A stretch of DNA of 10,885 nucleotides from DATJXG01 sp035500455 (GTDB taxonomy: Bacteria > Acidobacteriota > Terriglobia > Terriglobales > Acidobacteriaceae). The stretch covers positions 1-10,885 of the forward strand of contig DATJXG010000224.1 in assembly GCA_035500455.1 (NCBI GenBank). Reading direction: 5' to 3'. Below the pieces are notes generated by a model. The model worked only from the letters and a program-made list of their open reading frames with translations. It was not told the DNA's origin and made no database searches. Both the position numbers and the translations under genes were made by a program. This document shows positions 5,888-10,885 of this stretch, piece after piece. Position 1 is the stretch's first letter, and the number at the start of each line of letters is the position of its first letter.

Positions 5888-5988
5888 TTTGTCATCCCGA
5901 GCAAAGCGAGGGATCCAGGTGTTGCCCCGCAGCGGCAGTGCTGATGACGGCAAGAACCCAGATCCCTCGCTTCGCTCGGGATGACAAA
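5888..5988. repeat. Long inverted repeat (acidobacterial 'FARDD'-type dispersed element)
   Basis: The left arm 5888-5915 and right arm 5961-5988 are reverse complements over 28 bases with one mismatch. The core reads GTCATCCCGAGC on the left and GCTCGGGATGAC on the right. A further TTGCC (5922-5926) and GGCAA (5949-5953) pair inside, so the whole 101 bp could fold into one hairpin. Translated, the arms give the RFARDDK/CHPERSEGS strings that recur in spurious acidobacterial ORFs, which marks it as a dispersed repeat. It lies between convergent genes and could stop transcription from both sides, though there is no clear T-run. Confidence 0.85.
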
Positions 5989-6015
5989 AGCTCGAACGCT
6001 TCGGGAAGGCAATAC

Positions 6016-6960
6016 CTATCCCTCCCACACAAACGCATCAAACACCCGGTTCGTGCCGAATCCCAGCCGCTCGTAAAGTTCGACCGCCCTGCGGTTCGCC
6101 TCGGTCACAGTGAGCGAGAGCATGGTGAAGTTTCGCTGGCGCAGATTGTCCGTCGTTGCCGCCAGCAGCGACTCGCCAATCCCGTGGACGCGAAATTCTG
6201 GCAGCACGCACACCTGGGTGACGTGACCCACATCATCGCGCACCCGCGAACACAGAATCAGCCCGATCATCGTGCGTGTAGGCCGGTGGAACGCAGCGAA
6301 CGACGCGTCTCCGTCGAAAGTACCGCAACCGGGGAAACGCACGATGTTGTTCAGAAAGCGCAGCGAGCCGCTAAGATTGCGGTATTGGTCGTTGATATCG
6401 GAATCCACATGGCCGCGGTACGAAGACGTGATCACCGCCGCCGCCGTTTGATAGTCCTGCTCCGACCAGCGGCGAATCTCGATTTCCGGTGGCAAATGCC
6501 AGTTAGGCCGCAGAGCATCTCCCAGGGGGAGAAGCATGAAGAGCCGCCGGTGGCGCTGGAACCCCTGTTCCACGAACGGCCGCGAGACCGCCCCGCTGTC
6601 ATGCAGCAGCAACTGCGCCTCCACGCGATGCACTCCCGGGGACTGCTGCAACGTCTCGATCACATGGGTGAGCAAACGTTCTTCCACACCCCGCGGATCG
6701 GGCAGCCTCCCGCCATCGGCCACGAACAAGTCGCCGATCACTCCCTTGCTGCTCTCATACACGAAAAATGCATAGCCGGAGATGTGCCCGCGTTCCACCG
6801 CGGCGTAGCCGGGCAGAATCTTGCCATCCACATAGCGCAGGATCATCGACGCTGAGCCGCTGTAGTCCCAGGAAAGCAGGCGCGCCCACTCTCCGATCTC
6901 CTCGTCCAGCAGAGGGCGCAGATCGGCGGACGAAAAATGCCTGAGATCGAGAATCTCCAC
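6016..6960 (-). CDS. GNAT-family N-acetyltransferase with two GNAT-like domains
   Basis: From the GTG at 6960 the protein has 314 residues. The C-terminal half (about 160-314) is a clear GNAT domain (PF00583): VTQVCVLPEFRVHGIGESLL (248-266) holds the acetyl-CoA pyrophosphate loop R257-x2-G260-x-G262, and NRRAVELYERLGF (289-301) is the usual closing motif. The N-terminal half (1-150; GYAFFVYESSKGVIGDLFV, HRVEAQLLLHDSGAVSRPFVEQGF) looks like a second, degenerate GNAT fold without the R-x2-G-x-G loop, as in mycothiol-synthase-like tandem GNATs. The acceptor is unknown. I chose GTG 6960 because AGGAG (6970-6966) lies 5 nt before it and a promoter candidate lies further up; a longer frame to 7053 would begin upstream of that promoter and adds a Cys/Arg-rich stretch unlike the family. 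Confidence 0.87.
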   Translation of the reverse strand: MEILDLRHFSSADLRPLLDEEIGEWARLLSWDYSGSASMILRYVDGKILPGYAAVERGHISGYAFFVYESSKGVIGDLFVADGGRLPDPRGVEERLLTHVIETLQQSPGVHRVEAQLLLHDSGAVSRPFVEQGFQRHRRLFMLLPLGDALRPNWHLPPEIEIRRWSEQDYQTAAAVITSSYRGHVDSDINDQYRNLSGSLRFLNNIVRFPGCGTFDGDASFAAFHRPTRTMIGLILCSRVRDDVGHVTQVCVLPEFRVHGIGESLLAATTDNLRQRNFTMLSLTVTEANRRAVELYERLGFGTNRVFDAFVWEG

Positions 6961-6965
6961 CAGGG

Positions 6966-6970
6966 CTCCT
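6966..6970 (-). promoter_or_regulatory. Ribosome binding site fixing the GNAT GTG start
   Basis: AGGAG on the minus strand is 5 nt before GTG (6960-6958). It decides the GTG over the longer open frame reaching 7053. Confidence 0.75.
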
Positions 6971-7011
6971 GAGGCGCGGCGTGCGGAACAGCGCGTGCGG
7001 CCGAAAAATGG

Positions 7012-7041
7012 AGTGTAGTGCTTCCCCCAGCAGGCAGGCAA
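7012..7041 (-). promoter_or_regulatory. Candidate promoter for the GNAT gene
   Basis: On the minus strand TTGCCT (7041-7036) and TACACT (7017-7012) are separated by 18 bp. Transcription would start near 7005, about 45 nt before the GTG start. Each box matches four of six consensus bases. Confidence 0.42.
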
Positions 7042-7095
7042 ACTGCGGAACACAACGAGACAACAGGAGGGTTACTTCTTACACGCCACTGAGGG

Positions 7096-7112
7096 ACAGC
7101 CGCCCCGGCTGT
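7096..7112. repeat. Short GC-rich hairpin in GT39-GNAT spacer
   Basis: ACAGCC (7096-7101) and GGCTGT (7107-7112) form a 6-bp stem with loop GCCCC. It lies about 100 bp downstream of the GT39 stop codon on the minus strand and upstream of the GNAT promoter. No U-tract follows, so termination is uncertain. The remainder of 6961-7212 holds no supported gene. Confidence 0.35.
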
Positions 7113-7212
7113 AAAACCCAACATGTCAAACCTCTCAACCCGAGGAGAAGCACGTCAAATGGAAAACACAAACTCCGTGCTCTCCGCGCTTTGAGATTTC
7201 GATCCCGCAAGT

Positions 7213-8823
7213 TCACTTGCCCGCGCCCGCCACCCAATAGTAATCGAGCCGCTGCGCTTCAAACGTTCCCAGATAAGACACTCGCCGTCCCTCCAACAGG
7301 CTCTTGACCTGCGTTTCTGTTCCCTGAGGTGCAACCAGGACATGCTCGCCCGCCGGAATCTCTCCCCGTTCGTAGCGTTCGATGGGCTGGTCGCGGTAGA
7401 ACTGCAGGCCATATTCCGTCTCGCGCGAAGCCTGGAAGACGGCGGCCGGCAACGCTCCGTTCTCCATTTTCGCGATCTCCGCCGCCAGGGGGCGCGCGGA
7501 AAGTGTGTCGTTTAAAGCCGGTCCCCCGATGCGCAGCGCCGCGGCCACAGTCAGCACCACGGGCACAAGCGTCACGAAGCGCAGAGTCCGCAGGCCCGAG
7601 TGCGAGCGCAGCGTTACTGCGATTCCGGCCGCCAGCAGAGCCGCAAAACCGGTGGAAACGGCCGCAGCGTGCCCCCACGGCAAGCGGTGCTGCAGCACGA
7701 TGTACTGAATCATCAGCGCAGGAATGATTGGAGCGGCCGCAGTAACGGCGTGCAAGACAATCAGTGCGAGGTTCGGAAGCTTGTCCGAAGCCACGCGCCG
7801 CCTCACGAACTCGCCCAGCAGAAGGGTGCCCGCGGGCAACGCCGGCAGAATGTACCCGGGTAGCTTGGACCGCGACAGGGAAAAGAAAATCACCGGGGCC
7901 AGAAGCCAGATCGCCAGGAAAACATCGAACCCATCCTGCGAGAGCAGCATCTCACGACCACGCGCCCACCACTGGCGGAAACATTCGACCATGGCGGCAG
8001 CTGCAAAGACGGTCCAGGGAAGTAGTCCCAGCAGAGTGACCGGCAGATAAAACCAGAACGGCTGCGGGTGGTGGTACAGGTTGGTTCCAAATCGCGCCAG
8101 ATTGTGCTCAAGAATGAAGACGCGGAAGAAATCCGAATTCTTCACCTGCACCGCGACGTACCAGGGCAGAGCGACGGCGCAAAACGCGAGAATACCGGGC
8201 AGCCACAGCGTCCGCTGAATGACCGCCCAATCGCGCTTTGCCCAGGCGAACAAGGCAACGATCACCGCCGCCAGACAGGGCGCGACCGGCCCCTTCGCCA
8301 AGGCTGCCAGCGCGAGCATGACATAACACGCGGCAAGGTATGCTCGCCGGCCGCTTTCATGCCACGCATACCACGCCAGCAAAGCAAGCGTGAAAGTAGC
8401 CGCCAAGGGCATGTCGGTGGAGGCCGCGCGTCCGAACCCGATCACACCCGCCGCGGCGGCCGTCATCAGCGCCCCATCCAACTCGAAGCCTGGGCGAAAC
8501 CGCCGCAAAAACCAATAGACGCCAATCACCATCAAGGTGGCGTCCAGCGCGGAAGGCAACCGGGCCACCCAATCCTTCACCCCGAAGATGCTGTAAGCCA
8601 GCATCGCCTGCCAGTAATAGAGCGCCGGCTTCTCCAGCCACGGCTTACCGCCGAGCGTAGGGGTGATCCAGTCACGGCGCGCAAGCATCTCCCGAGCCAC
8701 CTGCGCATAGCGCGGCTCATCTGCGCCGATGAATCCGAAGGCTGCCAATCCGAAGAAGAAGAGAAATCCGCAGAAGCCGGCCAGCAGCAACCAGTCGGAA
8801 GAAAGCCGTGAGCGCTGGACCAT
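7213..8823 (-). CDS. GT39-family (ArnT/PMT-like) membrane glycosyltransferase
   Basis: The 536-residue protein is a polytopic GT-C glycosyltransferase of the GT39/ArnT-like type (PF02366/PF13231). After the first helix (about 11-33) comes the periplasmic-loop motif GADEPRYAQVAREML with catalytic-type D35/E36, then TLGGKPWLEKPALYYW (56-71) and STDMPLA (135-141). About ten more hydrophobic helices run to residue ~430, followed by a soluble C-terminal domain of about 100 residues. Such enzymes use polyprenyl-phosphate-linked sugars to modify lipids, proteins or glycans outside the inner membrane; donor and acceptor are unknown. I chose ATG 8823 because the in-frame TTG at 8874 lies in intergenic inverted-repeat sequence. 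The ATG has no clear Shine-Dalgarno site. It follows the nrnA-like gene on the same strand, in the place where truB is often found. Confidence 0.9.
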   Translation of the reverse strand: MVQRSRLSSDWLLLAGFCGFLFFFGLAAFGFIGADEPRYAQVAREMLARRDWITPTLGGKPWLEKPALYYWQAMLAYSIFGVKDWVARLPSALDATLMVIGVYWFLRRFRPGFELDGALMTAAAAGVIGFGRAASTDMPLAATFTLALLAWYAWHESGRRAYLAACYVMLALAALAKGPVAPCLAAVIVALFAWAKRDWAVIQRTLWLPGILAFCAVALPWYVAVQVKNSDFFRVFILEHNLARFGTNLYHHPQPFWFYLPVTLLGLLPWTVFAAAAMVECFRQWWARGREMLLSQDGFDVFLAIWLLAPVIFFSLSRSKLPGYILPALPAGTLLLGEFVRRRVASDKLPNLALIVLHAVTAAAPIIPALMIQYIVLQHRLPWGHAAAVSTGFAALLAAGIAVTLRSHSGLRTLRFVTLVPVVLTVAAALRIGGPALNDTLSARPLAAEIAKMENGALPAAVFQASRETEYGLQFYRDQPIERYERGEIPAGEHVLVAPQGTETQVKSLLEGRRVSYLGTFEAQRLDYYWVAGAGK

Positions 8824-8848
8824 AGGGAGTGAGGATTTTCGACTGTCG

Positions 8849-8925
8849 ATTTTTGATTGCTGATTGAAAAACAAAATTGGGAGTGAAGGGGTTCAATTAA
8901 AAATCAACAATCAGCAATCAAAAAT
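8849..8925. repeat. Perfect 18-bp inverted repeat between nrnA-like and GT39 genes
   Basis: Arms at 8849-8866 and 8908-8925 are exact reverse complements over 18 bases around a 41-nt centre; each contains GATTGCTGATTG or its complement. The right arm overlaps the stop codon of the nrnA-like gene (8920-8918). On the minus strand the A/T-rich arm and the following ATTTTTAATT could slow or end transcription, but the stem is AT-rich. The AATCAGCAATCA core recurs as a simple dispersed intergenic repeat in some acidobacterial genomes, as I recall. Confidence 0.75.
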
Positions 8926-9853
8926 TCTTTAGTTCCGCCGCCACGCGCTCCACCGCTGCCCCCAGCGGCCCGTCCACCGAGCATCCGCTGGCGCACTCGT
9001 GGCCGCCGCCGCCGAACTTCTGGGCCACCGCCGCCACATCCACTTCACCCTTGCTGCGCAGGCTTACGCGAAAACGCCGGTCAGGCAATTCGCGGAAAAA
9101 CATCGCGACCTGGACGTCCTGAATCGAAAGCGCATAATTTACCAGCCCCTCACAATCTTCTTCAATGGCGCCAAAACTTTCCATCTGTTCCTGCGTCACC
9201 GAAATCCACGCCAGGGGCCCTTCGCGGTGCAGGTCGGAAAGCGCGGCTCCCAGCAGCCGCATCTTCGCCGTAGAGTGCCCAAAGTAGATATTGCGCGCGC
9301 AGCGCGCCGGATCCGCCCCCGCCAGCACCAACTCCCGTGCCAGCGCGAAAGTGTGCTCACTGGTCCCTTCAAACATAAAGGAGCCCGTATCTGTCAGCAC
9401 CGCGGTATAAAGACATGTAGCCACGTGCGGCGAGATCTTTACCCCCGCTTCGCGCGCCAACCGGTATACCAGTTCCGCCGTAGCCACAGCTTTGGGATCG
9501 ATCCAGTTGACGTGCGCGAACGGTTGTCCGCTCAAGTGATGGTCAATGTTGATAAGGAACTGACTCTCCAGGCCCTGCAATCGCGTCCGCTGAATGCTGT
9601 CGCACTCCAGGATGATCGCTGCCTGGTAGTTCCCGTTGACGTGTTCCGCCTGCACCACGCCGTCAGCAAACGGCAGCGGACGGTAAATGCGCGGCACGCC
9701 GTCGCGCAAAACCACTTCCGCCTGCTTGCCCATCTCGCGCAGAATCTGGCAGCAGGCCAGCGCCGAACCGACCGCATCGCCGTCCGGACGCGCATGCGAG
9801 GTCAGCAGAAACCGGTCGCGCGCCGTGATCTGCTTAAGAATCTCCGCGAGCAT
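8918..9853 (-). CDS. nrnA: DHH/DHHA1 phosphoesterase, NrnA-like (oligoribonuclease / pAp phosphatase)
   Basis: The 311-residue protein shows the DHH family motifs in order: SHARPDGDAVGS (19-30, with H20, D24, D26), LECDS (82-86, D85), IDHH (103-106), TDTGSFMFEGTS (154-165) and, in the DHHA1 domain, GGGGHECASGC (281-291). Length and motifs match Bacillus NrnA-type enzymes, which remove nucleotides from very short RNAs and hydrolyse 3'-phosphoadenosine-5'-phosphate using Mn2+. A related c-di-AMP/pApA role is possible. The ATG at 9853 has a GGGGGAG stretch about 11 nt upstream. It lies 42 bp after rbfA on the same strand, the conserved order rbfA-nrnA seen in many bacteria, so co-transcription is likely. 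Confidence 0.93.
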   Translation of the reverse strand: MLAEILKQITARDRFLLTSHARPDGDAVGSALACCQILREMGKQAEVVLRDGVPRIYRPLPFADGVVQAEHVNGNYQAAIILECDSIQRTRLQGLESQFLINIDHHLSGQPFAHVNWIDPKAVATAELVYRLAREAGVKISPHVATCLYTAVLTDTGSFMFEGTSEHTFALARELVLAGADPARCARNIYFGHSTAKMRLLGAALSDLHREGPLAWISVTQEQMESFGAIEEDCEGLVNYALSIQDVQVAMFFRELPDRRFRVSLRSKGEVDVAAVAQKFGGGGHECASGCSVDGPLGAAVERVAAELKNF

Positions 9854-9895
9854 TGCTGCCCAACTCCCCCAAAACTATCAGCCACCAACGCAAAC

Positions 9896-10264
9896 CTACA
9901 CGCTTTCCTTCCTCTTCCGCCCCCGCGACAGCAGCTCCTCCACCCGCGAGCGCAACTGGTCTGCCCGGTCCAACCGAAAAAACAACTCCGGAGGCCGCCG
10001 CAGATGCAGCCGCTCCGCCACCTCCCGCCGGACAAATCCGACTGCCGCCGTCAATCCCTCAATGCTGCGCCGCGCTTCCTCGTCGTCGCCCTCCACCGTC
10101 ACTAGAACCTGCGCCGAACGGCCATCTTCCGCCAGGATCACTGCGCTCACGCTCGCCAATCCGATGCGGGGGTCGGCCAACTCTCCTTCGACGATGGTTT
10201 CAATCTCTTCGCGCAGGGCCTCACTCAAGCGCTCGCGGTGGTATTTTGCCCCACGCTTTTCCAC
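9896..10264 (-). CDS. rbfA: Ribosome-binding factor A
   Basis: The 122-residue protein matches RbfA (PF02033) in length and layout: an N-terminal basic start (HRERLSEALREEIETIVEGEL), DPRIGLASVSAVILAEDGRSAQVLVTVEG (about 31-59), FVRREVAERLHLRRPPELFFRLD (77-99) and a C-terminal RVEELLSRGRKRKES. RbfA binds the 30S subunit and helps final 16S 5'-end maturation, and is important in the cold. The start is GTG (10264-10262) with AGGAG at 10274-10270 and a 5-nt spacer. Downstream comes the nrnA-like gene, as usual. Upstream, where infB is usually found, there is instead a 270-bp spacer and a divergent ankyrin-repeat gene, so this cluster must be driven by its own promoter. Confidence 0.92.
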   Translation of the reverse strand: MEKRGAKYHRERLSEALREEIETIVEGELADPRIGLASVSAVILAEDGRSAQVLVTVEGDDEEARRSIEGLTAAVGFVRREVAERLHLRRPPELFFRLDRADQLRSRVEELLSRGRKRKESV

Positions 10265-10404
10265 ACCAACTCCTGTCGGGTAAAACTAAGGAGCATATCA
10301 GAAAACAGACCGTCATTATCACGCCTTGAGGCGCCATTTTCTGACGAATCCAGGCGATGCAGGTAAGTACGGAGGTAACAATGTGATAGCGGCGGGCAGG
10401 CCGT

Positions 10405-10426
10405 GACTCCCAGATTACGTGGAGTC
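10405..10426. repeat. Inverted repeat in divergent rbfA/ankyrin spacer
   Basis: GACTCC (10405-10410) and GGAGTC (10421-10426) are exact reverse complements around a 10-nt centre, in the 270-bp region from which rbfA (minus) and the ankyrin gene (plus) diverge. It could be a regulator half-site pair, but six-base arms are near chance level. No convincing -35/-10 pair was found for either gene in 10265-10534. Confidence 0.28.
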
Positions 10427-10534
10427 TACCGGCGCTACCCGGCGTTGCATTGGCTGTGCTAGCCTTCCCGAAACGCACGATCCGGTTCCGTCCAGCGCAG
10501 CTTTCGTGCGCGAGTTTCCATCGCCAGGAGTGCC

Positions 10535-10885
10535 ATGACCGACCAATCCTCATCGACGATGCTGGCCGCGATTGCCGCCGGGCGCACGGATCTGGTGCTC
10601 GATTACCTGGACCATGGCCACGCCGCCACTTCCGCGGATGGCGATGGAGTCTCCCTGATTCAGTGGTGCGCCTACTATGGCGATGTAACCGCGATGAAAG
10701 TTCTGCTCACTCGCGGCGCATCTCTCGACAGCCTGGGTGAGAACCTCGGACTGATCGCCGCCTGCTTCCACGGCCACTGGCGCTTGTGCCAGTTCCTGCT
10801 GGAGCGCGGAGCCAACGTTGACCAAACCTTGCCCGATACCGGCGAGACGCCGCTCCATTCAGCTCTGTGCAATACCCACCGTCTC
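10535..10885 (+). CDS. Ankyrin-repeat protein (3' end cut by window)
   Basis: An ATG at 10535, preceded by AGGAG (10526-10530, 4-nt spacer), opens a frame of 117 codons that runs off the right edge without a stop. The product begins MTDQSSSTMLAAIAAGRTDLV. It shows ankyrin repeats: GVSLIQWCAYYGDVTAMKVLLTRGASLD, then LGLIAACFHGHWRLCQFLLERGANVD, then the start of another, TGETPLHSAL. Each has the helix-turn-helix pattern ending in LLxRGAxxD. A first, weaker repeat spans residues 5-30. There is no signal peptide, so it is probably a cytoplasmic protein that binds other proteins; partner and role are unknown. It is divergent from rbfA. Confidence 0.88.
   Translation, partial: MTDQSSSTMLAAIAAGRTDLVLDYLDHGHAATSADGDGVSLIQWCAYYGDVTAMKVLLTRGASLDSLGENLGLIAACFHGHWRLCQFLLERGANVDQTLPDTGETPLHSALCNTHRL

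Noticed and set aside
5846..6028. 60-codon minus-strand frame between the convergent genes
   Set aside because: Its product is just the translation of both arms of the dispersed repeat (CHPERSEGS, RFARDDK).
5938..6855. 305-codon plus-strand frame opposite GNAT
   Set aside because: Starts inside the inverted repeat and runs antisense to a GNAT gene with clear motifs.
6961..7053. Longer N-terminus of the GNAT protein
   Set aside because: It would start upstream of the candidate promoter, adds an Arg/Cys-rich stretch, and the GTG at 6960 has a good AGGAG at 5 nt.
7207..7220. GCAAG/CTTGC hairpin at the GT39 stop as a terminator
   Set aside because: Only a 5-bp stem that overlaps the stop codon, and no U-tract follows on the minus strand.
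8068..8811. 247-codon plus-strand frame opposite GT39
   Set aside because: Highly charged Arg/His/Gln-rich product antisense to a clear membrane glycosyltransferase.
8824..8874. TTG start for GT39 at 8874
   Set aside because: The extra 17 residues are encoded mostly by one arm of the inverted repeat; ATG 8823 matches the family start just before the first helix.
8999..10105. 368-codon plus-strand open frame over the nrnA-like and rbfA genes
   Set aside because: It spans two well-recognised minus-strand genes and the gap between them, and its product is rich in Arg, Gln and His with no domain.
10450..10740. 96-codon plus-strand frame over the ankyrin start
   Set aside because: The frame beginning at 10535 has a Shine-Dalgarno site and clear ankyrin repeats; this one is its shadow.

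Overview
The window looks like a stretch of chromosome from a GC-rich Gram-negative-type bacterium, most likely an Acidobacteriota member (Terriglobia/Koribacter-like). The hints are an inverted dispersed repeat that translates to the 'RFARDDK' motif often seen in acidobacterial intergenic DNA, many AGGAG-type ribosome binding sites with GTG as well as ATG starts, and the general gene style. The phylum is an inference. No rRNA, tRNA, CRISPR array, insertion sequence or phage gene is visible.

Layout. (1) Positions 1-1282 hold the 3' part of a class III PLP aminotransferase that enters from upstream. (2) Positions 1489-2693 hold a translationally coupled pair of membrane genes: a CDP-alcohol phosphatidyltransferase and a GtrA-family protein. 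They converge on a minus-strand HU gene (2677-2958), whose intrinsic terminator lies inside the GtrA coding sequence. (3) Positions 3250-3899 hold a minus-strand VapBC toxin-antitoxin pair, with an AT-rich operator-like palindrome covering the promoter and reaching the first base of the antitoxin gene. (4) Positions 4079-5856 hold a tight plus-strand operon of an M24 (Xaa-Pro type) peptidase and two small membrane proteins of unknown function. (5) Positions 5888-5988 hold a large inverted repeat between convergent genes. (6) Positions 6016-6960 hold a minus-strand tandem-GNAT acetyltransferase. (7) Positions 10264-7213 hold a minus-strand series rbfA, nrnA-like DHH phosphoesterase and a GT39 membrane glycosyltransferase. 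(8) From 10535 to the right edge there is the start of a plus-strand ankyrin-repeat protein, cut by the window.

How the genes fit together. The phosphatidyltransferase/GtrA pair suggests lipid or polyprenyl-sugar handling at the inner membrane. The RbfA/NrnA pair is the tail of the widespread nusA-infB-rbfA-nrnA-truB translation cluster, here without infB upstream or truB downstream; a GT39 gene occupies the truB slot. VapBC is the most accessory-like module.

I do not see a clearly new multi-gene system. The best leads are the VapB operator/near-leaderless promoter, the M24 peptidase operon with two uncharacterised membrane partners, the cysteine cluster in the aminotransferase, the HU terminator nested in a neighbouring gene, and several strong inverted repeats in the intergenic spaces.
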